NCBI GenBank assembly: GCA_006384855.1
Contig: VCJN01001917.1
Coordinates: 124,001 to 188,000 of the forward strand
From: Tetraselmis striata
Lineage: Eukaryota; Chlorophyta; Chlorodendrophyceae; Chlorodendrales; Chlorodendraceae
Length of the DNA stretch: 64,000 nucleotides
Reading direction: 5' to 3'
Made by a program: the position numbers and the translations under genes. Under the pieces are notes generated by a model that searched no databases, was not told the origin of the DNA, and was given only the letters and a program-made list of their open reading frames with translations. This document shows positions 31,762 through 43,629 of this stretch, one piece after another; position 1 is the stretch's first letter; every line of letters begins with the position of its first letter.

Positions 31762-34700
31762 ACCGTAGCGAGACCCTATTCTCAACAGGCGTCCCGTCAC
31801 ACAGCAGCACTCGTGCTCGCAGTCGCTCACTCGCTGAACCGTAGTCGCATGTCGTCCACGGATTTTTCTACTCTCGATTTCGGTTAAAGCTCGTAGCAGG
31901 GCTGGTAGAGGGAATCATCGGCCAGTACCTTACAGTACTTCCGCAAGTAGATAACCGTCCCATACCGGATATCTCCTCGCCATTTGTAGTCGTAGTCATC
32001 TTCTCATCGCAGCAGTACAATACCTCCGTCCCATACCGGTGATACTGTATTCGGTTCTGATGCATTGAGAGTCGTAGACATACTTGTGCAAATATCCTCC
32101 TGTTTTTCCTGTATTTTGCACTCTTGGCCTCCAGCACAGTAGTAGATTCGTAGTCGCCGCTTCGCGGTGTCTCCCACTGTGGTACGACGCGCTTCGTTCG
32201 GTACCGTACAGCATACAGCATGTACAGGCAGGTAACGCGCCGAGTCTCGGTCGCCTCTCCGCAGCTCCCATTGCGCCATCGTCGCGTTGGCCGTCGTCGA
32301 GTCTTCTGTCTTGGCAGCAGGCAGCAGGGTCTCCTCCGCCATACCGCATCATGTCGAGAGAAATGCGTGCGTCCGGACATTGAGCCGTGGTCACCCAGGA
32401 TTTTCACCTGACGGCTCATGTCATTATCTCGCAGCGCTCTCCTCGAATCCGGGTCCGCAGCTGTTTTGTACTCGCGTACGAAATTAAACGTACCAGCACC
32501 TCATGGTTGTACCGGTAACCACAGCTGTTCTGTCGTCTTCTTCTTCTGAGTTGGACTTTTCATGTGGCAGGTTCATTCTTTATCGCAGAAAAAAAATCTG
32601 CGGTTCTTCTTATTCGCTATACCAGCTCGTTACCAGTAGTCGCTACTGTGCCGATAACGGCTGATACAGGTCGGTTCTGGTTGATGTCGCGCCATCGCCA
32701 ACTCGCGTCGTCGGAACTGTACCTGGGGTCGCGAGTCGCACGTTGCTCCGCCCTCATGGCTTCGCAGCTTGCACCGTCATCGTTACACATCTCAGATCGA
32801 ACGTTCGGCTGCTCCTTGGTACTCGCGATCTTCGTCCCTTCGATAGTTCATAATTTCGCTCGCTCGTTGTCGCATCCTCCTCATCGTCGCTACATCGTTC
32901 TCGCCACGTCGAACTTGACTCCATATATCAAAGCCGGTGCGCATCCTCGGTGTGCGTCCCCGCCATAGGATCCTTGACATCTGAAGTCTTCTTCTGTCCC
33001 TATCTCGCCTCTCGCTCTCGTCGCTATGCCGCTTCTCTTGTGGAATCCGGAACCATGTGCTCCGGTCACCGCTCCGAAACCAAGTGTTACAGCCCCCTTA
33101 GGACTTAGGCCGAATAGACGTCTAGCCATAGAAAGCAGGAGCTGAGTCTAGGGCCCATTGGATCGTTATTCCACACGGCCAGGAATAATGGGCAGAGATT
33201 TGGGATATAAGGGAGTCTTACAGTACCGGAATGCCGGTAGCCTGGGTGATTGGCCCGGCGGTAGTTTAGCCGGCCTATTTATAGTCGCTGGTTTCCGTCA
33301 TTCCGTGCGCTGTGTACCGATCCAATTTCCGCCACCTGTCCTGCGTCTAACTACTAGACTAATACTAAAATCGACGTGTGCGGTCCTAACCCGCGGCCCG
33401 TCGCTATTTTAGTCACATACTACTAAGTACAGACACGGTTCCTAGCACCTTCGTCTGTCCGCAGCACAGTGATATAATATTTTACTACTATTGCTACAGC
33501 AAATGCTATAGCGTTCCAGATGATTCTAGTAGGCTCTAGTACCTACTACTAACACTCCACTAAGGCAGCGCTCCATCTCACGCTTGGTATCATCATCCTC
33601 TAGCAGGTGACACCATAGCGTACGACAATCGCGCTCTGGCTGGTACGCAGGCGTAAGTACAGGTTACTCGCACCCCATGTGGGTACTCGTAATACTGTCC
33701 TGCACTACTAGTCGCCTGGTAGTCGCTCGTACCAGTACTTCGCCTTCACTTGTACTCGCACTCGCAATGCTCATACTCGTACTTCGCTTGGCTTGTACTC
33801 GTTCTCGTCCGCCTCAGTCGCCAGTTCTCGGCTCCTTCGTCGGCTCCCACAGCAGTGTAGAGTACATAACAGAAGGTGGACCCGTGAGGGCATCATGCAA
33901 TGGGCGCAGGGCGGGCGAGCTAGGCGCAATGCCCACTCGCTACCATCGGACGAGTGCCGACCCTGATCTAATTGCCCCACGTAGCGACTAAACCCGTGTA
34001 TGACCTAAATACTCATAGCGAGTGACCGGAGTGCATGGCTATGACTGTGGGATTCGTGTGGCCCTAGCCTACTACAATTGCCACCGAGTTGAATGGCGTT
34101 GTCTGCGCGCGACGACGACGACGAAGACCGCCTCCCCCCCGTTGATGATGATGCTCTCATTGGCAGAGGTTACCCTAACTCTCAGTGGTACCAATACATC
34201 ACTACAATACATGTACGGTGGTAGCAGCGCGCGCTGCTGCCGTCGACGACGGGTTCGAGTACTGGTTTGTACAATCGGTATGTACTGTTTTGCGGGCTGT
34301 GGGCCGTGACGACGCGAAGTGCTAAGATTTTAAACTTGATGCACTACCAAGTACTAAGATTATTAACGAGGCAGCAAGCTGCGCGAACTAGCCGCGAGAT
34401 AGCGCGGAAAGCGATCTTACCCGTGCGATCAACCGATGATAATAATAATCTAACGGCTACATATTCCAGGAGTACTCGCGATGACAACGCAGTGTAACCA
34501 AGTTAAGTGCTATCAAACAACGACGACGAAGCCGGGGGTCCTCATGCCGGCCTTTATATTAATTACATGTTATTACATGCTACTGACAAGTCTGGTATGA
34601 TGAGTGTGTGCAAAACTCCGTCGGCATGCTTCGCTTCGTTCCTTTCGCCGTCTCCGAGTTCGGCTCGCTGGCCCCGCACGCCGAGGCCTTCTTGGTGGAG

Positions 34701-35490
34701 CTCGCGAAAGCTAGCCACACACACACACACACCAGCCACAAAATCGGCCAGCTCTTGTCTGCGTGGCGCCGCCGTTTCTCCTTGCTCATCAGCATGGCAC
34801 ATGCAGACAACGTTCTTGGCGGGGTCGCGGCGGCTCGCGCGGCACGTGATGGTGCTCCCTCGCCTGCGTCGCGTCGCTCGTCGGCCTGTGTTGCAATGAC
34901 CCTGGTCATTGACTGCAAGCGTACTCGCCGCGGTTGATGGCCTACCCCGGGGCGGTGGTCCCCATTGGTTTTATGTTTCCCTTTCGGTATTTTTGGTCGT
35001 TCCTTGGCTTCAGTGCTTCCCTTGACCCTTTGGTTCCTGGCAGCTTGGCGACTTTGTGGTTCCCTTGGCTCTTCCTTGGTTCTTGGCTCCTTGGCCTCCT
35101 ACTCGACCTTGGTTTCAATCTTATGTCTTTCTTTTGCAGGCAGCCTTTCATAGTTGCTTTTGGCTTTGTTTGTAGTGCGCATATGTAAAAGCACTGATGT
35201 TGAAAAAATGTCTGGTAGGCTGGTGGTCACTCTAGAAGCTCCGGGATTTTTCAGAAAGTGCGGCACGTCGTGTTAGGTAGCAGCGACAACCGACAGAAAG
35301 TTTTACGAGTAGCGGCGCGAGTTGAAATGCCCGCGCCACTCGGTCCGTATGACTAAAGCCCACATTCGAAAAGCCACTGGATCGTATCCGGTACTTTTTA
35401 TCTATGTCCGACTTCCTAGATTATTTTGCCGATTGTCTAGGAGACATTGCGCGCGATCTACAAGTTTGGTCCTATTGATAATGCTATAGA
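31762..35490. other. Intergenic region, mostly without recognisable features
   Basis: About 3.7 kb. It has many short CTCGTA/GTAC-rich stretches (for example 33650-33830), a 12-13 nt CA repeat near 34718, and a probable LINE 3' remnant from about 34608. No gene or TE boundary was found between 31762 and 34600. Confidence 0.55.
34608..35190 (+). pseudogene. Probable 3' remnant of a non-LTR (LINE) retrotransposon
   Basis: The frame at 34608-34937 reads MLRFVPFAVSEFGSLAP, then HAEAFLVELAKA, and after a CA repeat LLSAWRRRFSLLISMAHADN. This pattern resembles the end of LINE ORF2 proteins in algae and plants (a VPFAxExFGxLxP box followed by an Arg-rich WRRR helix). A T/G-rich tail of TTGGTTCC-like repeats runs to about 35190, as expected for a LINE 3' UTR. 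No RT motifs remain. Target duplications were not found. Confidence 0.35.
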
Positions 35491-35664
35491 GGTTTGAATT
35501 GCACAGGGCGAAGTACGACGGGTGTTACCCGACGTTACAAATTCCGCCGCACGCGGCTAGGACGCTATTGCCGTGTGCCCACGTCCATCTCTCACCCCTA
35601 TACGACGCCCCGCGACGTGGCGGTGTCTCCACCTTCTGCCTTTGTGCCAGCTTCAAGCTAACGC
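35491..35664. repeat. YR2 split direct repeat, A1
   Basis: Begins GGTTTGAATTGCAC. It is a direct copy of 47138-47318 with substitutions and small indels (for example CACCCCTATACG versus CACCCCTACTATACG). Confidence 0.9.
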
Positions 35665-35871
35665 TACGGCATCGAGACTCTCGCAGTCTCGCAAGGTGAC
35701 ACACGATCTCACAACGACCTTCGACGCCAGCCGCTCGCCGCGATTGCAGTAACGACAACAAGCCGTTCTATGGACGACACACGGTTGCCTGGCGACCTGT
35801 AGGATTCGGAGGGGTGCGGTGGAGGCAACGCCGCGAGTTCGATATCTGACACCGCTAGCCTCATTGCGCTG

Positions 35872-36790
35872 GTGCAGCGGATGATGCTACGACTTGACGA
35901 GCTAGACTCCCGCACCTGTTTCATTCAACAACCACCGCCCCATAAACATATTCCCGCGACGCCAGCCGACGGCCTCGAGGGTGACGACGAGGAGGACGAC
36001 CCTCCCCCCGGTTTCGTTGCAAAATATCCTGGCCACGCGGCGTTCATCGACCGGCGCGACTGGATCGACTACCTGCCGCGGGCATACGCCGAGTCTATGC
36101 CTCGCCCCGTAGGACTAACCCACCCCGGGCTGTGGAGCCCACGCAACGACGAGTGGGACCGCTACCGCACCGACGAGAAGAAGCACGCGACGCGCGACGA
36201 GTATCGCCACCAGCTGTGCTACATAGTCTTCACCGCGTCCGCGCACGCGGTGCTCACGGACGTTGTGGCAACGCTTCGCGCGGAAAACGCCACCGTCGCG
36301 ACACCGCGGACGCCAACGGGCTACTCGACTCCGCGATTAGCACGATCGCGACGTGCGGGCAGGCTGCTGAAGACCGGCTCATCTACCTCCGGCGTTTCAA
36401 GTGCAATAGCCTAGTAAAAAGGTGCTTACTGACGAGGAGCGAATCGCCGAGCGCCTCGTCTACTCCCGCTTCTTCGACACCACCGCCGCTGAGCGCTCCA
36501 GCAATGGCGTCGACGGCCTCCTCAACTCCCTGGACGACAAACGACTCGATGTCAGCCTCCACTAGGCGGCCAAGGCGAAGGCCGCCGCGCAGTTCAAGGG
36601 CAGCGGCAGCAGAGGAAGCGGAGGCGGCAGCGGCGGCAACATCCGCATCAAGGAGCAGGGGCGCGCAGAACACGCAGACCGAGCCACTAACGAGAGGGCA
36701 GACAAGGACAAGGACAAAGACAAGATCAAGGGCAAGCCTCAGTCAGGCAACAATGCGAGGAAGACTACTGCCCCGAACACCGTAGAGCGG
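35872..36790 (+). pseudogene. YR2 Gag-like remnant
   Basis: One frame to 36414 includes GFVAKYPGHAAFIDRRDW and LWSPRNDEWDRYR, TRDEYRHQLCYIVFTASAHA, comparable with the YR1 Gag core. Frames then change near 36340 and again before 36600, where a Gly/Ser-rich and Lys/Asp-rich tail ends near the RT start. A stop (TAG) at about 36563 is in the most plausible frame. Decayed. Confidence 0.6.
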
Positions 36791-36798
36791 AACTGTCG

Positions 36799-37901
36799 GT
36801 GTGCCCTGCCGTTCCGAGTCATGCTACCCAAGTTCAAGCTACATGCCACCGCGTGCGGCGGCAATGGGGGCAATGGCAAGACATCGGGGCGAGCGATCAA
36901 GTCCTACGGTGGATCCAGGAGGGCGTCCGGATCCCCTTCAAGCACAACCGGCCCCCACCCAACTTCCACAACGGCATCAGCATCCAAGACGCTACCCAAG
37001 CGCAGCTCACCTTCCTCGAGGGCGAGCTTGCCCGCTTCGTGGAGTCCGGCGCGTGGGAGTTTGGCACCTGCCGCAAGTGTTGGGTGTCACGACTATGTTT
37101 GGTGCCCAAGCCCGGCGTCAATCAGTGGCGCTGCATCATCGACCTCCGCGTGCTCAACTCCTACTGTGTGCGCAAGCCGCTCAAGATGGAGACCCTACTG
37201 GGAATGCGCCACCTCTCCAAAAAGGGAGACTACATGTTCTCCTTCGACCTCCAAGACGGCTTCTATGCTCTAGGCATATCGCAGAGACGGACCGAGACTA
37301 CTTCACCGTGGACGTCCGAGGTCAGCTCTGCATGCTCGCGGGTCTGCCCATGGGCTAAAGCCTCTCGCCATATTACTTCGTCACGCTCACCCAAGTATTC
37401 ATCACCCACCTCCGGAAACTAGAGCCCGAGCCCCCCTCATCGTCTACACAGCCCACACGGAGCAAGCGATACCTCCGGCGGACCAGGTGGAGCGTGCATC
37501 CTAACTTAGTGCACGACCTCCTTTTCTTCCCCGCGTCGATGGGGCAGGCGCTCCACATCCGTCAGCGGCTCGCCAGCCTCTTCGACGCCTTGGGGCTGCA
37601 GCGGAACCTCACAAAGGGCTTCTGAGAGCCCTGTCACTTTGGCATGCACCTTGGGGTGGACATCGACTCAGCGTCCGGCATGTTCTACGCACCGGCATAC
37701 AAGCCGGCAGACCACCCGGCTCGTCGGCCGCGCCACGCGGATCGCCAGGTGGCTGTCGTTGCGCGAGCTGCAATCACTGGCAAGGCTGGCTGGGGCAATA
37801 CCTCTTTCTGGCGATCCCGGCCGCAAGATTCTTTTTGCGGGAGCTCCACTCCGTGCTCGGCGACCGGTGGGGCGGGCGCGTCCGGATGACGCCACAGCTC
37901 C
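36799..37901 (+). pseudogene. YR2 reverse transcriptase remnant
   Basis: Recognisable parts: RVRRQWGQWQDIGASDQVL, VPKPGVNQWRCIIDLRVLN, SFDLQDGFYALGIS, and after a frame change DYFTVDVRGQLCMLAGLPMG. Then a stop and LSPYYF-like sequence (ASRHITS in another frame), DLLFFPASMGQ at the position of the IDDFLFLA box (Asp residues disrupted), and QYLFLAIPAARFFLRELHSVLG. It ends at the solo LTR. Several frame changes and at least two stops make it inactive. Confidence 0.8.
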
Positions 37902-37970
37902 TGTTAGGGTTACCACTATAACCCTACCTGCATACTCATACCCACCATACTCGTAAGCACATGCATGTTC

Positions 37971-38024
<54 letters not shown>

Positions 38025-38520
38025 GAGTATATATATATACTCATTTTATATATATTGTATATATATACTCATTATATTATATACTCATTATATATATATA
38101 TATATGTATATATATATACTCATTTCTGTATTACCCGACATCTGCTCAATGCCCGCACGCCACCAGTATATATATATACTCATTTTATATATATAGTATA
38201 TATTGTATATATATATATATATACTCATTTCTGTACTACCCGACATCTGCTCAATGCCCGCACGCCACCAGTACCTATTACACGTCTTACAGACGTACGG
38301 CCACGTTACGCTCGCATGCTTCTACCAATGCCCGAGGCTGTCTGCAGCAATCCCCGATGACTTCAAGACTAGATCGCATCTCCAAGCCTAGCACATGCTT
38401 GCAACCGGCTGCCATGCCAATAGCTGTATAAAGCCGTGTACGCCTCGGTACACTGTAACAATTACCCTTGATGCAAGCCTTTTCCCTCTCTTCACTAAAG
38501 CCTTTTGCTTAAAGCTAACA
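37902..38520 (+). mobile_element. Solo LTR with 5-bp target duplication
   Basis: Starts TGTTAGGGTTACC and ends AAAGCTAACA, the canonical TGTTAG...CTAACA termini. It is flanked by GCTCC at 37897-37901 and 38521-38525. Removing it rejoins the YR2 RT/RNase H coding sequence. It holds TATATA microsatellites (about 37972-38240), a ~60-bp segment (ACTCATTTCTGTA...CACCAGTA) present twice, and a TATAAA at 38427. Size and termini fit a Ty1/copia or Ty3/gypsy LTR left by LTR-LTR recombination. Confidence 0.9.
38427..38432 (+). promoter_or_regulatory. TATA box-like motif in the solo LTR
   Basis: CTGTATAAAGCC sits about 90 bp before the LTR end, a usual distance for an LTR promoter. This is motif evidence only. 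Confidence 0.4.
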
Positions 38521-39427
38521 GCTCCGCAGCGACCTACAGTGGTGGACATCGGTGCCCGATCAGTCCAACGGCAAGCCTATCCACCGCCCGGTGGAGACGG
38601 CTTATATGTACACCGACATCTCAGGCTACGGGTGGGGCGGGGTGTTGAACGGCAGGCTGAAGGCACGGGGATTCTGGAGCTCGGCGGACGAGCGCCAACA
38701 CATCACATGAAAGGAGCTCAAAGCGGCCCGACTTGCAGTGGAAAGCTTCCTCCCCCACCTCCCCGGGCGCAACGTCCTCATGCACGAGGACAATCAAACG
38801 GTATGTCACGTTCTGTCGGGCCTAACCTCACGATCTCCCAAGGTGGTGGCCGAGCTGCGACGACTCGTGTGCTTGTTGGACTAGCACGGCATCCACCTGC
38901 GCGCCCAATACATTCGCTCGGCAACGAATGTCTGGGCCGACCGTCAAAGCCGGCACCTCGACAGCGGCGATTGGCAACTCGAACCCCTCATGTTCTCGGA
39001 ACTGGAGAGCCGGTTCGGCCCTCACTCCATCGACCGCTTCGCGTCCGCCCTCAACACCTTGATCCCCCGCTACAACGCGGCGTGGTTGGACCCTACGTGC
39101 GAGGCGGTGGACTCGTTGCACCTACCGGATGCAGACTGACGCCGAGAAACCAACTGGTGCAACGCACCCTAGCCCTTGCTACCCGATCTCGTGCAGGAGT
39201 TGCAACCGAGTTGCGCATCGGCGACCGTAGTCGCGCCGCGATGGGAGGGCAAGGCGGGGCTTCATGCACTCACCGAGATGGAGGAGGAGCTCTCGATGGC
39301 GCCGCGCGCCGGCTTGTTCCGGCCGGGGCGGCGGGACGGGCGAGGTATGATCGGCATGCCTCACTGGCCCGTGACTGTATTTCGCGTTCCCATCCGGCAT
39401 GGGTCTACCAACACCGAGGGGCCGTAA
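38521..39427 (+). pseudogene. YR2 RNase H and MTase-like remnant
   Basis: RNase H reads RPVETAYMYTDISGYGWGGV, a TGA at about 38708 before KELKAARLAVESF, then HEDNQTVCHVLSGLTSRSP, a TAG near 38882, and YIRSATNVWADR. The MTase-like part has HSIDRFASALNTLIPRYNAAW; its NPPW motif has decayed to Asn-Ala-Pro followed by a stop (39161-39172). The tail ASATVVAPRWEGKAGLHAL is still readable to 39427. A long frame on the same strand here (38395-40164) is only a shadow of this gene. Confidence 0.8.
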
Positions 39428-39628
39428 GTGCTACGCTATCCATGTTTCCGGGGAACGGCCACCAACTACCGGATGTACGTGCGGCACCAATACGAACTAC
39501 AACGGTGAAGTACCGCGTCGAGGTCGTGAGCTGCACGACACCATGGACTGATTCGATGCGCCCGTACATGACACGGGTTCTAGGGTCTGACACCCTGGGC
39601 GCCAAACCCTGGAGCTCCTATCAGTTGC

Positions 39629-40261
39629 GTGGGCGCCGGCCACTGCGGCGCGTCGTACGCCAGCTGCATGAAGCAATATTTCCGTTTTTGCGAGGAGAAG
39701 CGGCGACCGGCCCTGGCTGCCGACCCCGGGACTGTGGCACGGTACGTCACGTGGTTGGGCAACATGGCGACGATCAACGCCTCATGCTTGCAGCCTTACC
39801 CGTCGGCCGTCAACAATTTCTTCAAGGACCACGGCCGGGAGCAAATGGCTCTGAGCGATCTGTTGAGCAAGGTCCGCAAGGGCCTTGCGGCGTGGCATGT
39901 GACGCTACACCCCGAGCTGTTGCGGGCCCCATTGCCCGCGCGTGTGGTGATGAAAGCCCTGACCCTTGCAAAAGCCCTACGGCTGGAGTTGGGACTTACC
40001 TGGGGCACGGACCCGGGTACCGTGGTGCGCGTGGAGTTGTTCCTCGCCAGCCTGGCAGTCGTCGTGCTTTGTTTGTATTTCTGCCGCAGCGGAGCTGGGG
40101 TGGAGAATCGTACGGGAGACCTCACGGTCGGCCCGGACGGCGGAATCCTCATATACCATCGTGACCGGAAAGGCCACCGTGGCGCGGATACAAGCAAGAA
40201 GAAGTTGTGTCAGCTGCCAGCGTCAGCGCATGCCGACATATCACTAGCCTCCCGGACCGTC
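39629..40261 (+). pseudogene. YR2 tyrosine recombinase, 5' part
   Basis: Core-binding and first catalytic region: CMKQYFRFCEEKRRPALA, VARYVTWLGNMA, then CLYFCRSGAGVENRTGDL containing the first catalytic Arg, and YHRDRKGHRG. The frame is cut at codon GTC (40259-40261) by the TIR element and resumes in the same frame at 46639. Compare SRAERTVQSYGSEFNLFC in YR1. Confidence 0.85.
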
Positions 40262-40672
40262 TCGTAATTATACCGTAATGGCCCGTAATCGGGATTTTCC
40301 CTGGGAATTGGCGTGTAATCGCCGTATCTACTGTGTAATCGCCACTTTTTAACTGCTAGGCTGAGTAGTCGCAATGACATGCCCGGCTCGCCCGCTTTCC
40401 GGAATTGCTACAAGTACCATGTCGTGCCATCCCCATAGTACATTGGGCCCACATCGCGCCTCACGCGGCTATCATTAATCGCTCCGGGTTTCGCCAAACT
40501 GTTCTTTAACCCCTCACAAGCTCCGTGACGACGCAGCGGCCAACGGCCTAGGTAGTCTCAAACCGCCGGCTGAATTGTTAGGCACGTTACCATCACAACA
40601 ACGTGAGCGCTAGTGACTAGCTCCTACCAACCCCCGCCGCTGCGAGCCGCCGGCGCCGAGTAGTGCCGTGCC

Positions 40673-40993
40673 ATGGGGCGTCGCAACTCCAAGCGCCATG
40701 TTTCTGAGGGCAAGGAGGGTTGGACCGCTGCCAAGGGGACTTGGGCAGAGGTGACCGCGAGAGTGCGCTGCCACGCGTGTGGCGCCCCTGTCTCGAAGAC
40801 TCAATTCTGCGACACTCGCAGATGGACGGAGGCGTGCGCCGAGCCTCTGGACACCGCTGCGCCTGTCGCAGCCGGTGGTGATGGCGCCCCTGGTGCACCG
40901 TACGTCCGCCACGCCTCTGCTCCGTCCGGACCCGGTGAGACCGAAACGCGGGCCGAGCCGGGTGATGCATCGATGCCGTCGCCGCCGCCATAG
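40673..40993 (+). CDS. Hypothetical ORF in the 6.4-kb element
   Basis: 106 codons from ATG at 40673: basic N-terminus MGRRNSKRHVSEGKEGW, a RCHACGAPVSKTQFCDTRRW segment with Cys pairs (zinc-ribbon-like), then a Pro/Ala/Gly-rich tail. It may be a first exon. No family recognised. Confidence 0.3.
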   Translation: MGRRNSKRHVSEGKEGWTAAKGTWAEVTARVRCHACGAPVSKTQFCDTRRWTEACAEPLDTAAPVAAGGDGAPGAPYVRHASAPSGPGETETRAEPGDASMPSPPP

Positions 40994-41649
40994 CCCCCGC
41001 CTCCTTCCCCGCCGCTCCCGTCTCCCCGAAACGAATCAGCGAGCTCCGCACTACCCAGCGGCGGGGAGGGGCATTCGATGTCGTCTGTGGCCTGGCAGCA
41101 AGCATGGCAGCACAAGAGCTTCACGTGGGCGTTGTCATAACCAAGACGTTCGGGGCGCGGGGGAGCTTTCTCGGCCATGCAGTTCACCGCCCCCCCCCCC
41201 CCCCCGGTTGCCCTCCATGACGTCTCGTCACACCTGCCACAGGTCCACCGCCGCCCTATGATATCCACCCGTATCATCCAACATCCAGGTCGTCAGTTGA
41301 AGATGGGATAACGAAAACGTAGACCCGGCGGATAGGGAGCTATCTAGTGATTAAGGCGATCTACGACGAGGGCGACTCCGAAGAGCCAATTGAGTCGGAG
41401 ATACAACCGCTATACCTGACGACATAGCAACATAGCGATTTCACTCGCAGGTTGCCTCAAGGCGCCATTGACGCGCTACCGGCGGTGCGCCCCTTGCGCA
41501 CCCACCGACGGTGCCTTTGGGGGGTTGCTTAGTTATTGGCGTAGGGGTGAGAGTATCGCACTGGCAACGTGTAAACGTATTTGCTGTGCTTCATCCTTAT
41601 TTCACGCGCATTCGGTTAGATATTTGCACGCATATGTGCACATGACAAG

Positions 41650-41951
41650 AGCTACGCGAACTTTTCGACGCCGATAGCGACGCCGAAGGCATTGTCGCAG
41701 GGGTTGTGGAAGGCAACCCCTCTGACGACAGCCGCAACGACAACGACGGCGAAGGAGACGCTATTGCGAGGTATGACTTCAATACCGGGACCTTAGCCGC
41801 CGTGCAGCAAGGCGCCTTAGACGCCCCCGCCAATTGGGCGGCATGCGCAGAGGCGCTGGATAAGTATTGTCAACGAACGGGCACACTGGACCCTGAGCCG
41901 GCATGGAAGCGCGCATATGAAATGGGGTTCGACCCCCTTAACATCAAGTGA
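41650..41951 (+). CDS. Hypothetical acidic exon in the 6.4-kb element
   Basis: Open from about 41650 to the stop at 41951. It encodes ELRELFDADSDAEGIVAG, an Asp/Asn-rich stretch, and PANWAACAEALDKYCQRTG ending GFDPLNIK. A TGA sits just upstream in frame, so it would have to be an internal or last exon. No family recognised. Confidence 0.25.
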
Positions 41952-42128
41952 CCTCTCCCCCCGCCGGCCCCCATGCCCCCCTCTAGCCCCCGTTTAGTCG
42001 AAATCTTAACGCAGGTAATCTAATAGGTCAGAATCGTAGCACAGCATGTTCCGGATATGTACGAAATTTTCTACAACCATGTGAACCGCCTACTGCGTAC
42101 CTTGTTGCGCATTGCTACCCTGCTGCGT

Positions 42129-42244
42129 GTTGGCGCCCCGCTGCCCCGGCCGCGGCGCGGTTGCGCCCCGCTGCCCCGGCCGCGGCGCGGTTGCGCCCCG
42201 CTGCCCCGGCCGCAGCGCGTTGGCGCCCTGCTGCCCCGGCCGCG
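42129..42244. repeat. 30-bp GC-rich minisatellite, about four copies
   Basis: Units of the form GTTGCGCCCCGCTGCCCCGG plus CCGCGGCGCG start near 42129, 42160, 42190 and 42219. The first and last units vary (GTTGGCG). Confidence 0.9.
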
Positions 42245-42600
42245 TTAGCAAAGGAAATGCGGTTTGTGAAATCGACGGACAAGAGCCGATTTATCTCTTA
42301 TCTGCGGTCGAAAATGATTTGTTATGATCGTTGATTACGAGTAATGAGGTTGTTGGCTGCACTACTACCCCGCAGGTTCAACATGTATCACCAGTGCAAG
42401 ATAGGGGAGGGGACATCATTCCTGGCTACCCTTGTATCGTGCACCAAGAACCAAGAATGGAAGCGCAACTTCTGGACATACCCCCCCCCCCCCCCCTACA
42501 CACTTACACACGCCTGACTCCAGACTGCCTACATAGTGTTGCCATGCTGCTGAGTTTTGGTATACACACAGATGCAGGTTGTGCATAAGAAACCCGAGAC

Positions 42601-43086
42601 ATGCATGTGTTGTTCATGCACAATACATGGGACGAGCAGTGGGTGCTAACTTATGAATACGGCAAGCATGCCGTACTGCGAGACAGGCGTGCCAAGGTGG
42701 AGCATCATGACAACCACATGTATGTTGGGGGAGTGCAGTACTTCCGGGAGGTGGCCCACACCAGCCCTTCGCTGCCGGACCTCACCCTCGCTGTGTGCCG
42801 ACTACACGCAATTGAGCGCATGGCAATAGGGTCCCCCCTCGGCACTGGTGTGTGGCAGAGCAAGGCGCCCCTTCGGCCAATCATTCGCAGGGGGCATCAC
42901 TCCTTCCTTGTCGCGCTGAAGCACATCAGGGAGAAACTGTGCTGCTTCTATGCTGATCCGGACATAGTGACAGACCAGCACTTATCCAAGTTTGTAATGT
43001 CCTCACATGACGTGGGGCAGTATGTGTGGTGCACATATAACACAATGACCCTGCACTACGGAGCTGGATTTCCGTATAGCTTGTAA
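42601..43086 (+). CDS. Hypothetical protein, 161 aa, in the 6.4-kb element
   Basis: From ATG 42601: HNTWDEQWVLTYEYGKHAV, YVGGVQYFREVAHTSPSLPD, LRPIIRRGHHSFLVALKHIR and a C-terminus HYGAGFPYSL. Regular composition and codon use suggest a genuine coding exon, perhaps the last exon of a longer gene; a poly-C tract (42481-42496) and a possible acceptor lie upstream. I do not recognise the family. It may be an element-encoded protein. Confidence 0.45.
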   Translation: MHVLFMHNTWDEQWVLTYEYGKHAVLRDRRAKVEHHDNHMYVGGVQYFREVAHTSPSLPDLTLAVCRLHAIERMAIGSPLGTGVWQSKAPLRPIIRRGHHSFLVALKHIREKLCCFYADPDIVTDQHLSKFVMSSHDVGQYVWCTYNTMTLHYGAGFPYSL

Positions 43087-43629
43087 ATGTAATCGATCAA
43101 AGTTCTGCTGCCCATCAATTCCGCGCAGCGCCCCGGCGCCGCTGATGCCATATGCACCCACCGCCCAAACACACCTAGCTCCCTTGGCAATCTGAATCAA
43201 CGGCGGTTTTTAAACAGCCCCTGCTGACTGTCTGCTGGGTACGAGGGACTGCAAAGGGAGGTGACACAGTTGGAACAGTCATAGGGGTAAGGCTTGCCAT
43301 GCTGCTACACAATGCTATAACTACAGCACTTTTCGTGCTGCTACTCGCCACTTTACTGGCTATACGTGCAACTAGCGACGTATGCCTCATGAAAGTAATT
43401 ATGCCTGATTTCTACCTTTAAGCACTTTGGCTGATGGCCCGACTATGCCTCATCTGTCCCCAATCTACTCTCCCAAGGGGGAGGTGGAGCATCTCCTCAG
43501 CTGGTCTCACTGCAAAATTTCGTGACTCGACCAGTATAAAACAAGATCCGGGCTGCCGGTAACAGCCATAGCCCATTGCATGATGGGAGTCAGTACAAAG
43601 GCCGGTGGCCCGGTTGCGTCGTCCACGCT

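Noticed and set aside
35000..35190. Hydrophobic ORF with TTGG/CTTGG repeats that looks like a membrane protein
   Set aside because: Low-complexity T/G-rich repeat sequence following a LINE-like remnant; hydrophobicity is a by-product of the base composition.
37902..37927. TTAGGG/CCCTAA-like units suggesting an internal telomere
   Set aside because: Only one unit in each orientation, located at the exact 5' terminus of a solo LTR; part of the LTR end rather than telomeric DNA.
37965..38360. Frame encoding Tyr-Ile repeats
   Set aside because: Translation of a TATATA microsatellite within the solo LTR.
38395..40164. Open frame of 589 codons on the plus strand
   Set aside because: It is a shadow of the decayed YR2 gene. 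The RNase H, MTase-like and recombinase motifs are all readable in the other frames, and this frame has a Pro/Arg/Gly-rich composition typical of GC-rich shadows.
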